From positions 310,001 to 374,000 of the forward strand of contig JAJNNQ010000095.1 of the NCBI GenBank assembly GCA_027886175.1: DNA of 64,000 nt. Direction: 5' to 3'. Shown piece after piece: positions 34,779 to 48,814 of the stretch. Numbering within the stretch: the first letter of the stretch is position 1; every line of letters begins with the position of its first letter. Source of the DNA: Phylloscopus collybita (lineage: Eukaryota > Chordata > Aves > Passeriformes > Phylloscopidae). Position numbers and translations under genes: made by a program. Under the pieces are notes generated by a model, which ran no database searches, was not told the origin of the DNA, and worked only from the letters and a program-made list of their open reading frames with translations.

Positions 34779-37700
34779 AACGTGGGGTGGAGATTTTGGT
34801 TTCCCATGGAAATGGGCCACCGTTGGTGTTTAATGCTGTCGACATGCCACTGGGCTTCTGTCACTTTAATTCCACTAAAATTCCATACAAATGAGGATAT
34901 CTCCAAGATGCAATATGCCACCAGTCAGAAGTCTGTCTGTTCTTGTAGTGCAAAAGGCCTCATAAAAACTGACATCAGGAACCTGATCGGGAGACTTTGC
35001 TTTCCCCTGGAAAAGGGCCACTATTTATGTCTAATTCTGTGTGCCTGCTGCTGGGATTCTGCGTACTAAAATTGCTCTAAAATTCTATACAAATGAGAAT
35101 ATCTCGCAGGTGCAAACTAACACCAGATGGAAGTTTGTCTGCCCTTGTAGTCCCAAAGGCCTCCTTTAAACTGACATCAGGACGTCGGGGTGGAGACTTT
35201 GGTTTCCCATAGAAATGGGCCACCGCTCATGTCTAATGCTGTCTGCCTGCCACTGGGCTTCTTCCTACTAAAATTCCACTAAATTTCCATAGAAATGAAG
35301 GTATCTCCCAGGTGCAATCTACAACCAGATGGAAGTTTCTCTGCCCTTATATTGGATAACGCCTCCTACAAAGTGACATCAGCAACGTGGGGTGGAGATT
35401 TTGGTTTCCCATGGAAAAGGGCCACCGTCCGTGTCTACTGCTGTCTGCCTGCCACTGGGGTTATACCTGCTGAAATTCCTCACAAATAAGGATATCTCCC
35501 AGATGGAATCTGCCACCAGTTAAAAGTTTGTCGGCCCTTCTAGTGCCAAAGTCCTCCTAAAAACTGACATCAGGAACGTGGGGTGGAGACTTTGGTTTCC
35601 CAAGGAAATGGGCCACCCTTCGTGTCTAATGCTGTCTGCCTGCCACTGGGCTTCTGCCTTCTGAAATTCCATACAAATGAGGATATCTCCCCGATGCAAT
35701 CTACCACCAGACGGAACTTTGTCGGCCATCAAAGTGCAAAGGGCCTCCTATAAACTGACATCAGGAACCTGGACTGGAGACTTTGGTTTCCCATGGAAAT
35801 GGGCCAGTGTTCGTGTCTAATGCTTTCTGCCCGGAACTGTGGTTATGACTGCTGAAGTTCCATACAGATGAGGATATCTCCTCGGTGCAATCTACCACCC
35901 GGAGGAAGTTTGTCTGGCCGTGTAGTTCCAAAGTCCTCCGAGAAACGGACATCCAGAACATGGGGTGGAGACTTTGCTTTCCCATAGAAATGGGCGGCCG
36001 TTCGTGTCTAATGCTCTCTGCCTGCCACTGGGCTTCTTCCTACTAAAATTCCACTAAAATTCCTTAGAAATAAGGATATCTCCCAGGTGCAATCTACAAC
36101 CAGATGGAAGATTCTCTGCCCTTGTAGTACCAAAGCCTTCCTAAAAAACTGACATCAGGAACCAGGAGTGGAGTCTATGTTTTCCCATGGAAAAGAGCCA
36201 CCGTTCGTGTCTAATGCTGTCTGCCTGCCACTGGGCTTCTGTGTGCTGGAATTCCCAAAAAATTTGGAAATCTCTCTAATGTAATCAACCACCGGACGGA
36301 AGTTCCTTTGCCCCTGTAGTGCCAAAGGCATCCTACAAATTGACATCAGGAGCCTGGAGTGGAGACTTTGGTTTCCCATGGAAAAGGGCCAGCGTTCGTG
36401 TCTAATGCTGTCTGCCTGCCACTGGGCTTATGGCGACTGAAATTACATGCAATTGAGGATATCTCCCCGATGCAATAAGCCAGCAGTTGGAAATTTGTCT
36501 GCTCTTGTATTGCAAACGTCCTCCTATAAACGGACATAAGGCACGTGGTGTGGAGACTTTGGTTTCCCATGGAAATGGGCCACCGTTGGTGTTTAATGCT
36601 GTCTACTTGCCACTGGGCTTCTGCCTACTTTAATTCCACTAAAATTCCATACAAATGAGGATATCTCCAAGACGCAATATGCCACCAGTTGGAAGTTTTT
36701 CTGTTCTTGTAGTGCAAAAGGCCTCCTAAAAACTGGCATCAGGAACCTGGCCTGGAGACTTTGTTTTCCCCTGGAAAAGGGCCACTATTCATGTCTAATT
36801 CTGTGTGCCTGCAGCTGGGATTCTGCGTACTAAAATTCCTCTAAAATTTAATACAAATGGGAATATTTCGCAGGTGCAATCCTCCCCCAGTTTAAACTTT
36901 CTCTGCCCTTGTAGTGCCAAAGGGCTCCTATAAACTGACATCTGAAACATAGGATGGATAATTTGGTTTCCCATGGAAAAGGGCCACTGTTCATGCCTAA
37001 TGCTGTGTGCCTGCCACTGGGCGTATGCCTGCTAAAATTCCATACAAATGAGGATATCTCGCAGATGCAATTTACCACGAGATGGAAGTTTGTCTGCCCA
37101 TGTAGTGGCAAAAGCCCCCTAAAAAACTGACATCAGGAACCAGGCGTGGAGACTTTGGTTTCCAATGGAAAAGGACCACCGTTCGTATCTAATGCTGTCT
37201 GCCTGGCACTGTGGTGATGACTGCTGAAGTTCCATAGAAATGAGGATATCTCCCAGGTGCAATCTACCACCAGGTGGAAGTTTGTCTGCCCTCATAGTGC
37301 CAAAGGCCTCCAAAAAACAGACATCAGGAACGTGGGGTGAAGACTTTGGTTTCCCATGGAGAAGGTCCATCGTTCGTTTCTAATGCTGTCTGCCTGGCTT
37401 TGAGATTATGAGTGCTGAAGTTCCATACAAATGAGGATATCTCCCAGGTGCAATCTACCACCAGATGAAAGTTTGTCTGCCCTTGTAGTGCCAAAGGCCT
37501 CCTAAAAACTGACATCAGGAACGTGGGGTGGAGACTTTGCTTTCCCATGGAAAAGGGCCACCGTTTGTGTCTAATGCTATGCGCCTGCCACTGGGCTTAT
37601 GCCTAGTAAAATTCCATACAAATGAGGATATCTCCCAGATGGAATCTACCACCACTTGAAAGTTTGTCTGCCCTTGTAATGCCAACGGACTCCTACAAAC

Positions 37701-38483
37701 TGACATCAGGAATCTGGAGAGGACGCCTTGGTTTCCCTTGGAATAGGGCCACCCTTGGTGTTTAATGCTGTCTCTTTGCCACTGGGCTTATGACTACTGA
37801 AATTACATACAAATGAGGATATCTCCCAGATGCAATATGCCACCAGATGGAAGTTTGTCTGCTCTTGCAGTGCCAAAGGCCTCGTTCAAAGTGATATCTG
37901 GAACCTGGCCTGGAACTTTGGTTTCCTATGGAAAAGGCCCACCGTTCGTATTTAATGCTGTCGGTCTGCAACTGGGCTTCTGAGTACTAAAATTCCACTA
38001 AAATTCCATACAAATGAGGACATCTCCCAGATGGAATCTACCACCAGTTGGAAGTTTGTCTGCCCTTGTAGTGCCAAAGGCCTCCTAAAAACTGACATCA
38101 GGAACGTGAGGTGGAGACTTTGGTTTCCATGGAAAAGGGGCACCGTTTTTGTCTAATGCTCTGTGCCTGCCACTGGGCTTATGCCTAGTAAAATTCCATA
38201 CAAATGAGGATATCTCCCAGATGGAATTTTCCATCAGATGGAAGTTTGTCTGCCCTTGTAGTGGCAAAGGCCTCCTAAAACCTGACATCAGGAACCACGG
38301 GTGAAGATTTTTGTTTCCCATGGAAAAGGGCCACCGTTCGTGTCTAATGGTGTCTGCCTGCCACTGGGGTTATGCCTGCTGAAATTCCTCACAAATGAGG
38401 ATATCTCCCTGATGGAATCTACCACCAGTTGGAAGTATGTCTGCCCTTATAGTGCCAAAGTCCTCGTAAAAACTGACATGAGG
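34779..38483 (-). repeat. Block Q1: 19-monomer higher-order repeat, 3,705 bp
   Basis: I count 19 reverse monomers between 34805 and 38510 using the TTTCCCATGG point. The unit recurs in direct tandem at offset 3,705 (Q2) and again at offset 10,331 (Q3). It contains distinctive monomers such as 'ggatggataattt' (about 36953), 'caagacgcaatatgcc' (about 36669) and 'cgatcgggagac'-like variants near 34985. It differs from HOR1 in sequence at most monomers but has a similar order of short and long monomers. Confidence 0.9.
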
Positions 38484-41400
38484 AACGTGGGGTGGAGATT
38501 TTGGTTTCCCATGGAAATGGGCCACCGTTGGTGTTTAATGCTGTCGACATGCCACTGGGCTTCTGTCACTTTAATTCCACTAAAATTCCATACAAATGAG
38601 GATATCTCCAAGATGCAATATGCCACCAGTCAGAAGTCTGTCTGTTCTTGTAGTGCAAAAGGCCTCATAAAAACTGACATCAGGAACCTGATCGGGAGAC
38701 TTTGCTTTCCCCTGGAAAAGGGCCACTATTTATGTCTAATTCTGTGTGCCTGCTGCTGGGATTCTGCGTACTAAAATTGCTCTAAAATTCTATACAAATG
38801 AGAATATCTCGCAGGTGCAAACTAACACCAGATGGAAGTTTGTCTGCCCTTGTAGTCCCAAAGGCCTCCTTTAAACTGACATCAGGACGTCGGGGTGGAG
38901 ACTTTGGTTTCCCATAGAAATGGGCCACCGCTCATGTCTAATGCTGTCTGCCTGCCACTGGGCTTCTTCCTACTAAAATTCCACTAAATTTCCATAGAAA
39001 TGAAGGTATCTCCCAGGTGCAATCTACAACCAGATGGAAGTTTCTCTGCCCTTATATTGGATAACGCCTCCTACAAAGTGACATCAGCAACGTGGGGTGG
39101 AGATTTTGGTTTCCCATGGAAAAGGGCCACCGTCCGTGTCTACTGCTGTCTGCCTGCCACTGGGGTTATACCTGCTGAAATTCCTCACAAATAAGGATAT
39201 CTCCCAGATGGAATCTGCCACCAGTTAAAAGTTTGTCGGCCCTTCTAGTGCCAAAGTCCTCCTAAAAACTGACATCAGGAACGTGGGGTGGAGACTTTGG
39301 TTTCCCAAGGAAATGGGCCACCCTTCGTGTCTAATGCTGTCTGCCTGCCACTGGGCTTCTGCCTTCTGAAATTCCATACAAATGAGGATATCTCCCCGAT
39401 GCAATCTACCACCAGACGGAACTTTGTCGGCCATCAAAGTGCAAAGGGCCTCCTATAAACTGACATCAGGAACCTGGACTGGAGACTTTGGTTTCCCATG
39501 GAAATGGGCCAGTGTTCGTGTCTAATGCTTTCTGCCCGGAACTGTGGTTATGACTGCTGAAGTTCCATACAGATGAGGATATCTCCTCGGTGCAATCTAC
39601 CACCCGGAGGAAGTTTGTCTGGCCGTGTAGTTCCAAAGTCCTCCGAGAAACGGACATCCAGAACATGGGGTGGAGACTTTGCTTTCCCATAGAAATGGGC
39701 GGCCGTTCGTGTCTAATGCTCTCTGCCTGCCACTGGGCTTCTTCCTACTAAAATTCCACTAAAATTCCTTAGAAATAAGGATATCTCCCAGGTGCAATCT
39801 ACAACCAGATGGAAGATTCTCTGCCCTTGTAGTACCAAAGCCTTCCTAAAAAACTGACATCAGGAACCAGGAGTGGAGTCTATGTTTTCCCATGGAAAAG
39901 AGCCACCGTTCGTGTCTAATGCTGTCTGCCTGCCACTGGGCTTCTGTGTGCTGGAATTCCCAAAAAATTTGGAAATCTCTCTAATGTAATCAACCACCGG
40001 ACGGAAGTTCCTTTGCCCCTGTAGTGCCAAAGGCATCCTACAAATTGACATCAGGAGCCTGGAGTGGAGACTTTGGTTTCCCATGGAAAAGGGCCAGCGT
40101 TCGTGTCTAATGCTGTCTGCCTGCCACTGGGCTTATGGCGACTGAAATTACATGCAATTGAGGATATCTCCCCGATGCAATAAGCCAGCAGTTGGAAATT
40201 TGTCTGCTCTTGTATTGCAAACGTCCTCCTATAAACGGACATAAGGCACGTGGTGTGGAGACTTTGGTTTCCCATGGAAATGGGCCACCGTTGGTGTTTA
40301 ATGCTGTCTACTTGCCACTGGGCTTCTGCCTACTTTAATTCCACTAAAATTCCATACAAATGAGGATATCTCCAAGACGCAATATGCCACCAGTTGGAAG
40401 TTTTTCTGTTCTTGTAGTGCAAAAGGCCTCCTAAAAACTGGCATCAGGAACCTGGCCTGGAGACTTTGTTTTCCCCTGGAAAAGGGCCACTATTCATGTC
40501 TAATTCTGTGTGCCTGCAGCTGGGATTCTGCGTACTAAAATTCCTCTAAAATTTAATACAAATGGGAATATTTCGCAGGTGCAATCCTCCCCCAGTTTAA
40601 ACTTTCTCTGCCCTTGTAGTGCCAAAGGGCTCCTATAAACTGACATCTGAAACATAGGATGGATAATTTGGTTTCCCATGGAAAAGGGCCACTGTTCATG
40701 CCTAATGCTGTGTGCCTGCCACTGGGCGTATGCCTGCTAAAATTCCATACAAATGAGGATATCTCGCAGATGCAATTTACCACGAGATGGAAGTTTGTCT
40801 GCCCATGTAGTGGCAAAAGCCCCCTAAAAAACTGACATCAGGAACCAGGCGTGGAGACTTTGGTTTCCAATGGAAAAGGACCACCGTTCGTATCTAATGC
40901 TGTCTGCCTGGCACTGTGGTGATGACTGCTGAAGTTCCATAGAAATGAGGATATCTCCCAGGTGCAATCTACCACCAGGTGGAAGTTTGTCTGCCCTCAT
41001 AGTGCCAAAGGCCTCCAAAAAACAGACATCAGGAACGTGGGGTGAAGACTTTGGTTTCCCATGGAGAAGGTCCATCGTTCGTTTCTAATGCTGTCTGCCT
41101 GGCTTTGAGATTATGAGTGCTGAAGTTCCATACAAATGAGGATATCTCCCAGGTGCAATCTACCACCAGATGAAAGTTTGTCTGCCCTTGTAGTGCCAAA
41201 GGCCTCCTAAAAACTGACATCAGGAACGTGGGGTGGAGACTTTGCTTTCCCATGGAAAAGGGCCACCGTTTGTGTCTAATGCTATGCGCCTGCCACTGGG
41301 CTTATGCCTAGTAAAATTCCATACAAATGAGGATATCTCCCAGATGGAATCTACCACCACTTGAAAGTTTGTCTGCCCTTGTAATGCCAACGGACTCCTA

Positions 41401-42188
41401 CAAACTGACATCAGGAATCTGGAGAGGACGCCTTGGTTTCCCTTGGAATAGGGCCACCCTTGGTGTTTAATGCTGTCTCTTTGCCACTGGGCTTATGACT
41501 ACTGAAATTACATACAAATGAGGATATCTCCCAGATGCAATATGCCACCAGATGGAAGTTTGTCTGCTCTTGCAGTGCCAAAGGCCTCGTTCAAAGTGAT
41601 ATCTGGAACCTGGCCTGGAACTTTGGTTTCCTATGGAAAAGGCCCACCGTTCGTATTTAATGCTGTCGGTCTGCAACTGGGCTTCTGAGTACTAAAATTC
41701 CACTAAAATTCCATACAAATGAGGACATCTCCCAGATGGAATCTACCACCAGTTGGAAGTTTGTCTGCCCTTGTAGTGCCAAAGGCCTCCTAAAAACTGA
41801 CATCAGGAACGTGAGGTGGAGACTTTGGTTTCCATGGAAAAGGGGCACCGTTTTTGTCTAATGCTCTGTGCCTGCCACTGGGCTTATGCCTAGTAAAATT
41901 CCATACAAATGAGGATATCTCCCAGATGGAATTTTCCATCAGATGGAAGTTTGTCTGCCCTTGTAGTGGCAAAGGCCTCCTAAAACCTGACATCAGGAAC
42001 CACGGGTGAAGATTTTTGTTTCCCATGGAAAAGGGCCACCGTTCGTGTCTAATGGTGTCTGCCTGCCACTGGGGTTATGCCTGCTGAAATTCCTCACAAA
42101 TGAGGATATCTCCCTGATGGAATCTACCACCAGTTGGAAGTATGTCTGCCCCTCTAGTGCCAAAGTCCTCGTAAAAACTGACATGAGG
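38484..42188 (-). repeat. Block Q2: direct tandem copy of Q1, 3,705 bp
   Basis: Nearly identical to Q1 at a constant offset of 3,705. It is distinguished at its right end by 'gcccctctagtgcc' (about 42147), where Q1 and Q3 have 'gcccttatagtgcc'. Q2 is the extra unit that makes the first P-Q-R copy longer than the second. Confidence 0.9.
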
Positions 42189-43125
42189 AACGTGGGGTGG
42201 AGACTTTGGTTTCCCCTGGAAAAGGGCCACTATTCATGTCTAATTCTGTGTGCCTGCAGCTGGGATTCTGCGTACTAAAATTCCTCTAAAATTCTATACA
42301 AATGGGACTATTTCGCAGGTGCAATCCTCCCCCAGTTTGAAGTTTCTCTGCCCTTGTAGTGCCAAAGGGCTCCTATAAACTGACATCTGAAACATAGGAT
42401 GGATAATTTTGTTTCCCATGGAAAAGGGCCACTGTTCATGCCAAATGCTGTGTGCCTGCCACTGGGCGTATGCCTGCTAAAATTCCATACAAATGAGGAT
42501 ATCTCGCAGATGCAATTTACCACCAGATGGAAGTTTGCCTGCCCTTGTAGTGGCAAAAACCTCCTAAAAACTGACATCAGGAACCGGGAGTGGCGACTTT
42601 GGTTTCCCATGAAAATGGGCCACTGTTCGTGTGTAATGCTGTCTGCTTGCCACTGGGCTTCTTCCTATTAAAATTCCACTAAAATTCCATAGAAATGAGG
42701 ATATCTCCTAGGTGCAATCCACAACCAGATGGAAGATTCTCTGCCCTTGTAGTACCAAAGCCCTCCTAAAAAACTGACATCAGGAACCAGGGGTGCAGAC
42801 TTTGTTTTCCCATGGAAAAGGGCCAGCGTTCATGTCTAATGCTGTCTGCCTGCCACTGGGCTTCTGCCTGCTGAAATTCCAAAGATATTTGGAAATCTCT
42901 CCGATGCAATCAACCAGCTGATGGAAGTTTGTCTGCCCCTGTAGTGCCAAAGGCCTCCTACAAATTGACATCAGGAGCCTGGAGTGGAGAATTCGGTTTC
43001 CCATGGAAAAGGGCCACCGTTCGTGTCTAATGCTGTCTGCCGGCCACTGGGCTTATGGCTACAGAAATTACATACAAATGAGGATATCTCCCAGATACAA
43101 TATGCCACCAGTTGGAAGTTTGTCT
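42189..43125 (-). repeat. Block R1 (about 5 reverse monomers)
   Basis: Begins where Q ends with 'gagactttggtttcccctgg' and recurs as R2 at offset 6,626. Its right boundary is a hybrid: 'gtctgatcttgtag' near 43122 combines the R version ('gctcttg') with the P version ('gaccttg'), locating the crossover that joined R1 to P2 within a few bases. Confidence 0.85.
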
Positions 43126-45109
43126 GATCTTGTAGTTCCAAAGGCCTCCTACAAACTGACATAAGGAACATGGTGTAGAGGCTTTTTTTTCCCATTGAAG
43201 AAGGCCACCGTTCCTGTCTAATGTTGTCTGCCTGCCACTGGGGTTATGACTAGTGAAAGTACATACAAATGTGGATATCTCCCAGATGCAATATGGCACC
43301 AGTTGGAAGTTTGTCTGCTCTTGTAGTGCCAAAGGCCTCCTACAAACTGACATCAGGAACCTAGGGTGGAGACTTTGGTTTTGCATGAAAATGGGCCACT
43401 GTTAGTGTCTAATGCTGTCTGCCGGCCACTGGTTTTCTCCCTACTGAAATTCCACCAAAATTCCATACAAATGAGGATATCTCCCAGATGGAATCTACCA
43501 CCAGATGGAAGTTCCTCTGACGTTGTACTGCCAAAGGCCTCTTACAAACTGTCATCAGGAACATGAGGTGGAGACTTTGTTTTCCCATGGAAAAGGGCCA
43601 GCGTTCTTGTCTAATGCTGTCTGCCTGCCACTGGCCTACTTCCTACTAAAATTCCACTAAAATTCCAAAAAAATGAGGATATCTCCCAGGTGCAATCTAC
43701 AACCAGATGGAAGTTTCTCTGCCCTTATATTGGAAAACACCTCCTACAACGTGACATCAGCAACGTGGGGTGGAGATTTTGAATTCCCATGGGAAAGGGC
43801 CACCGTTCGTGTCTAACGATGTCTGCCTCCCACTGGGGTTATGCCTGCTGAAATTCCATACAAATGAGGATATCTCCCAGATGGAATCTACCACCAGTTG
43901 GAAGTTTGTCTGCCCTTGTAGTGCCAAAGGCCTCCTAAATACTGACATCAGGAACGTGGATTGGACTTTGGTTTCCCATGGAAAAGGGGCACCGTTTGTG
44001 CCTAATGCTATGTGCCTGCCGCTGGGCTTATGCCTAGTAAAGTTCCATACAAATGAGGATATCTCCCACATGGAATTTACCATCAGATGGATGTTTGTCT
44101 GCCCTTGTAGTGGCAAAGGCCTCCTAAAAAACTGACATCAGGAACCAGGGGTGGAGATTTTTGTTTCCCATGGAAAAGGGCCACCGTTCGTGTCTAATGG
44201 TGTCTGCCTGCAACTGGGGTTATGCCTGCTGAAATTCCTCACAAATGAGGATATCTCCCTGATGGAATCTTCCACCAGATGGAAGTATGTCTGCCCTTAT
44301 AGTGCCAAAGTCCTCCTACAAACTGACATCAGGAACGTGGCGTGTAGACTTTGTTTTCCCAAGGAAATTGGCCACCGTTCGAGTCTAGTGCTGTCTGCCT
44401 GCCACTGGGCTTCTGCCTGCTGAAATTCCAAAGATATTTGGAAATCTCTCCAATGCAATCAACCACCTGACGGAAGTTTGTCTGCCCTTGTAATGCCAAA
44501 GGCCTCTTAAACACTGACATCAGGAACCTGGAGTGGAGACTTTGGTTTCCCATGGAAATGGGCCACCGTTCGTTCCTAATGCTGTCTGCCTGCCACTGGG
44601 TTTCTTCCTACTAAAATTCCACTAAAATTCCATAGAAATAAGGATATCTTCCAAGTGCAATCTACAACCAGATAAAAGAATCTCTGCCCTTGTAGTACCA
44701 AAGCTCTCCTAAAAAACTGACATCAGAAACCAGGGGTGCAGACTTTGTTTTCCCATGGAAATGGGCCAGCGATCGTGTCTAATGCTATCGGCCTGCGACT
44801 GGGCTTCTGCCTGCTCAAATTCCAAAGAAATTTGGAAATCTCTCCGATGCAATCTACCTCCTGACGGAAGTTTTTCTGCCTCTGTAATGCCAAATGCCTC
44901 CTACAAATTGACATCAGGAGCCTGGAGTGGAGACTTTGGTTTCCCATGGAAAAGGGTCAGCATTCGTGTCTAATGCTGTCTGCCTGCCACTGGGCTTATG
45001 GCTACTGAAATTACATACAAATGAGGATATCACCCAGATGCAATATGCCACCAGTTGCAAGTTTGTCTGCTCTTGTGGTGCCAAAGGCATCCTAGAAACG
45101 GACATCAGG
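43126..45109 (-). repeat. Block P2, second copy of P
   Basis: Matches 32795-34778 at offset 10,331 and continues directly into Q3 as P1 does into Q1. With R1 in front of it, it starts the second 6,626-bp P-Q-R unit. Confidence 0.88.
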
Positions 45110-48100
45110 AACGTGGGGTGGAGATTTTGGTTTCCCATGGAAATGGGCCACCGTTGGTGTTTAATGCTGTCGACATGCCACTGGGCTTCTGTCACTTTAA
45201 TTCCACTAAAATTCCATACAAATGAGGATATCTCCAAGATGCAATATGCCACCAGTCAGAAGTCTGTCTGTTCTTGTAGTGCAAAAGGCCTCATAAAAAC
45301 TGACATCAGGAACCTGATCGGGAGACTTTGCTTTCCCCTGGAAAAGGGCCACTATTTATGTCTAATTCTGTGTGCCTGCTGCTGGGATTCTGCGTACTAA
45401 AATTGCTCTAAAATTCTATACAAATGAGAATATCTCGCAGGTGCAAACTAACACCAGATGGAAGTTTGTCTGCCCTTGTAGTCCCAAAGGCCTCCTTTAA
45501 ACTGACATCAGGACGTCGGGGTGGAGACTTTGGTTTCCCATAGAAATGGGCCACCGCTCATGTCTAATGCTGTCTGCCTGCCACTGGGCTTCTTCCTACT
45601 AAAATTCCACTAAATTTCCATAGAAATGAAGGTATCTCCCAGGTGCAATCTACAACCAGATGGAAGTTTCTCTGCCCTTATATTGGATAACGCCTCCTAC
45701 AAAGTGACATCAGCAACGTGGGGTGGAGATTTTGGTTTCCCATGGAAAAGGGCCACCGTCCGTGTCTACTGCTGTCTGCCTGCCACTGGGGTTATACCTG
45801 CTGAAATTCCTCACAAATAAGGATATCTCCCAGATGGAATCTGCCACCAGTTAAAAGTTTGTCGGCCCTTCTAGTGCCAAAGTCCTCCTAAAAACTGACA
45901 TCAGGAACGTGGGGTGGAGACTTTGGTTTCCCAAGGAAATGGGCCACCCTTCGTGTCTAATGCTGTCTGCCTGCCACTGGGCTTCTGCCTTCTGAAATTC
46001 CATACAAATGAGGATATCTCCCCGATGCAATCTACCACCAGACGGAACTTTGTCGGCCATCAAAGTGCAAAGGGCCTCCTATAAACTGACATCAGGAACC
46101 TGGACTGGAGACTTTGGTTTCCCATGGAAATGGGCCAGTGTTCGTGTCTAATGCTTTCTGCCCGGAACTGTGGTTATGACTGCTGAAGTTCCATACAGAT
46201 GAGGATATCTCCTCGGTGCAATCTACCACCCGGAGGAAGTTTGTCTGGCCGTGTAGTTCCAAAGTCCTCCGAGAAACGGACATCCAGAACATGGGGTGGA
46301 GACTTTGCTTTCCCATAGAAATGGGCGGCCGTTCGTGTCTAATGCTCTCTGCCTGCCACTGGGCTTCTTCCTACTAAAATTCCACTAAAATTCCTTAGAA
46401 ATAAGGATATCTCCCAGGTGCAATCTACAACCAGATGGAAGATTCTCTGCCCTTGTAGTACCAAAGCCTTCCTAAAAAACTGACATCAGGAACCAGGAGT
46501 GGAGTCTATGTTTTCCCATGGAAAAGAGCCACCGTTCGTGTCTAATGCTGTCTGCCTGCCACTGGGCTTCTGTGTGCTGGAATTCCCAAAAAATTTGGAA
46601 ATCTCTCTAATGTAATCAACCACCGGACGGAAGTTCCTTTGCCCCTGTAGTGCCAAAGGCATCCTACAAATTGACATCAGGAGCCTGGAGTGGAGACTTT
46701 GGTTTCCCATGGAAAAGGGCCAGCGTTCGTGTCTAATGCTGTCTGCCTGCCACTGGGCTTATGGCGACTGAAATTACATGCAATTGAGGATATCTCCCCG
46801 ATGCAATAAGCCAGCAGTTGGAAATTTGTCTGCTCTTGTATTGCAAACGTCCTCCTATAAACGGACATAAGGCACGTGGTGTGGAGACTTTGGTTTCCCA
46901 TGGAAATGGGCCACCGTTGGTGTTTAATGCTGTCTACTTGCCACTGGGCTTCTGCCTACTTTAATTCCACTAAAATTCCATACAAATGAGGATATCTCCA
47001 AGACGCAATATGCCACCAGTTGGAAGTTTTTCTGTTCTTGTAGTGCAAAAGGCCTCCTAAAAACTGGCATCAGGAACCTGGCCTGGAGACTTTGTTTTCC
47101 CCTGGAAAAGGGCCACTATTCATGTCTAATTCTGTGTGCCTGCAGCTGGGATTCTGCGTACTAAAATTCCTCTAAAATTTAATACAAATGGGAATATTTC
47201 GCAGGTGCAATCCTCCCCCAGTTTAAACTTTCTCTGCCCTTGTAGTGCCAAAGGGCTCCTATAAACTGACATCTGAAACATAGGATGGATAATTTGGTTT
47301 CCCATGGAAAAGGGCCACTGTTCATGCCTAATGCTGTGTGCCTGCCACTGGGCGTATGCCTGCTAAAATTCCATACAAATGAGGATATCTCGCAGATGCA
47401 ATTTACCACGAGATGGAAGTTTGTCTGCCCATGTAGTGGCAAAAGCCCCCTAAAAAACTGACATCAGGAACCAGGCGTGGAGACTTTGGTTTCCAATGGA
47501 AAAGGACCACCGTTCGTATCTAATGCTGTCTGCCTGGCACTGTGGTGATGACTGCTGAAGTTCCATAGAAATGAGGATATCTCCCAGGTGCAATCTACCA
47601 CCAGGTGGAAGTTTGTCTGCCCTCATAGTGCCAAAGGCCTCCAAAAAACAGACATCAGGAACGTGGGGTGAAGACTTTGGTTTCCCATGGAGAAGGTCCA
47701 TCGTTCGTTTCTAATGCTGTCTGCCTGGCTTTGAGATTATGAGTGCTGAAGTTCCATACAAATGAGGATATCTCCCAGGTGCAATCTACCACCAGATGAA
47801 AGTTTGTCTGCCCTTGTAGTGCCAAAGGCCTCCTAAAAACTGACATCAGGAACGTGGGGTGGAGACTTTGCTTTCCCATGGAAAAGGGCCACCGTTTGTG
47901 TCTAATGCTATGCGCCTGCCACTGGGCTTATGCCTAGTAAAATTCCATACAAATGAGGATATCTCCCAGATGGAATCTACCACCACTTGAAAGTTTGTCT
48001 GCCCTTGTAATGCCAACGGACTCCTACAAACTGACATCAGGAATCTGGAGAGGACGCCTTGGTTTCCCTTGGAATAGGGCCACCCTTGGTGTTTAATGCT

Positions 48101-48814
48101 GTCTCTTTGCCACTGGGCTTATGACTACTGAAATTACATACAAATGAGGATATCTCCCAGATGCAATATGCCACCAGATGGAAGTTTGTCTGCTCTTGCA
48201 GTGCCAAAGGCCTCGTTCAAAGTGATATCTGGAACCTGGCCTGGAACTTTGGTTTCCTATGGAAAAGGCCCACCGTTCGTATTTAATGCTGTCGGTCTGC
48301 AACTGGGCTTCTGAGTACTAAAATTCCACTAAAATTCCATACAAATGAGGACATCTCCCAGATGGAATCTACCACCAGTTGGAAGTTTGTCTGCCCTTGT
48401 AGTGCCAAAGGCCTCCTAAAAACTGACATCAGGAACGTGAGGTGGAGACTTTGGTTTCCATGGAAAAGGGGCACCGTTTTTGTCTAATGCTCTGTGCCTG
48501 CCACTGGGCTTATGCCTAGTAAAATTCCATACAAATGAGGATATCTCCCAGATGGAATTTTCCATCAGATGGAAGTTTGTCTGCCCTTGTAGTGGCAAAG
48601 GCCTCCTAAAACCTGACATCAGGAACCACGGGTGAAGATTTTTGTTTCCCATGGAAAAGGGCCACCGTTCGTGTCTAATGGTGTCTGCCTGCCACTGGGG
48701 TTATGCCTGCTGAAATTCCTCACAAATGAGGATATCTCCCTGATGGAATCTACCACCAGTTGGAAGTATGTCTGCCCTTATAGTGCCAAAGTCCTCGTAA
48801 AAACTGACATGAGG
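45110..48814 (-). repeat. Block Q3, third copy of the 3,705-bp 19-mer
   Basis: Matches Q1 at offset 10,331 and Q2 at offset 6,626. Its right-end variant ('gcccttatagtgcc' near 48775) is that of Q1, so Q2 rather than Q3 carries the private change. Confidence 0.9.
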
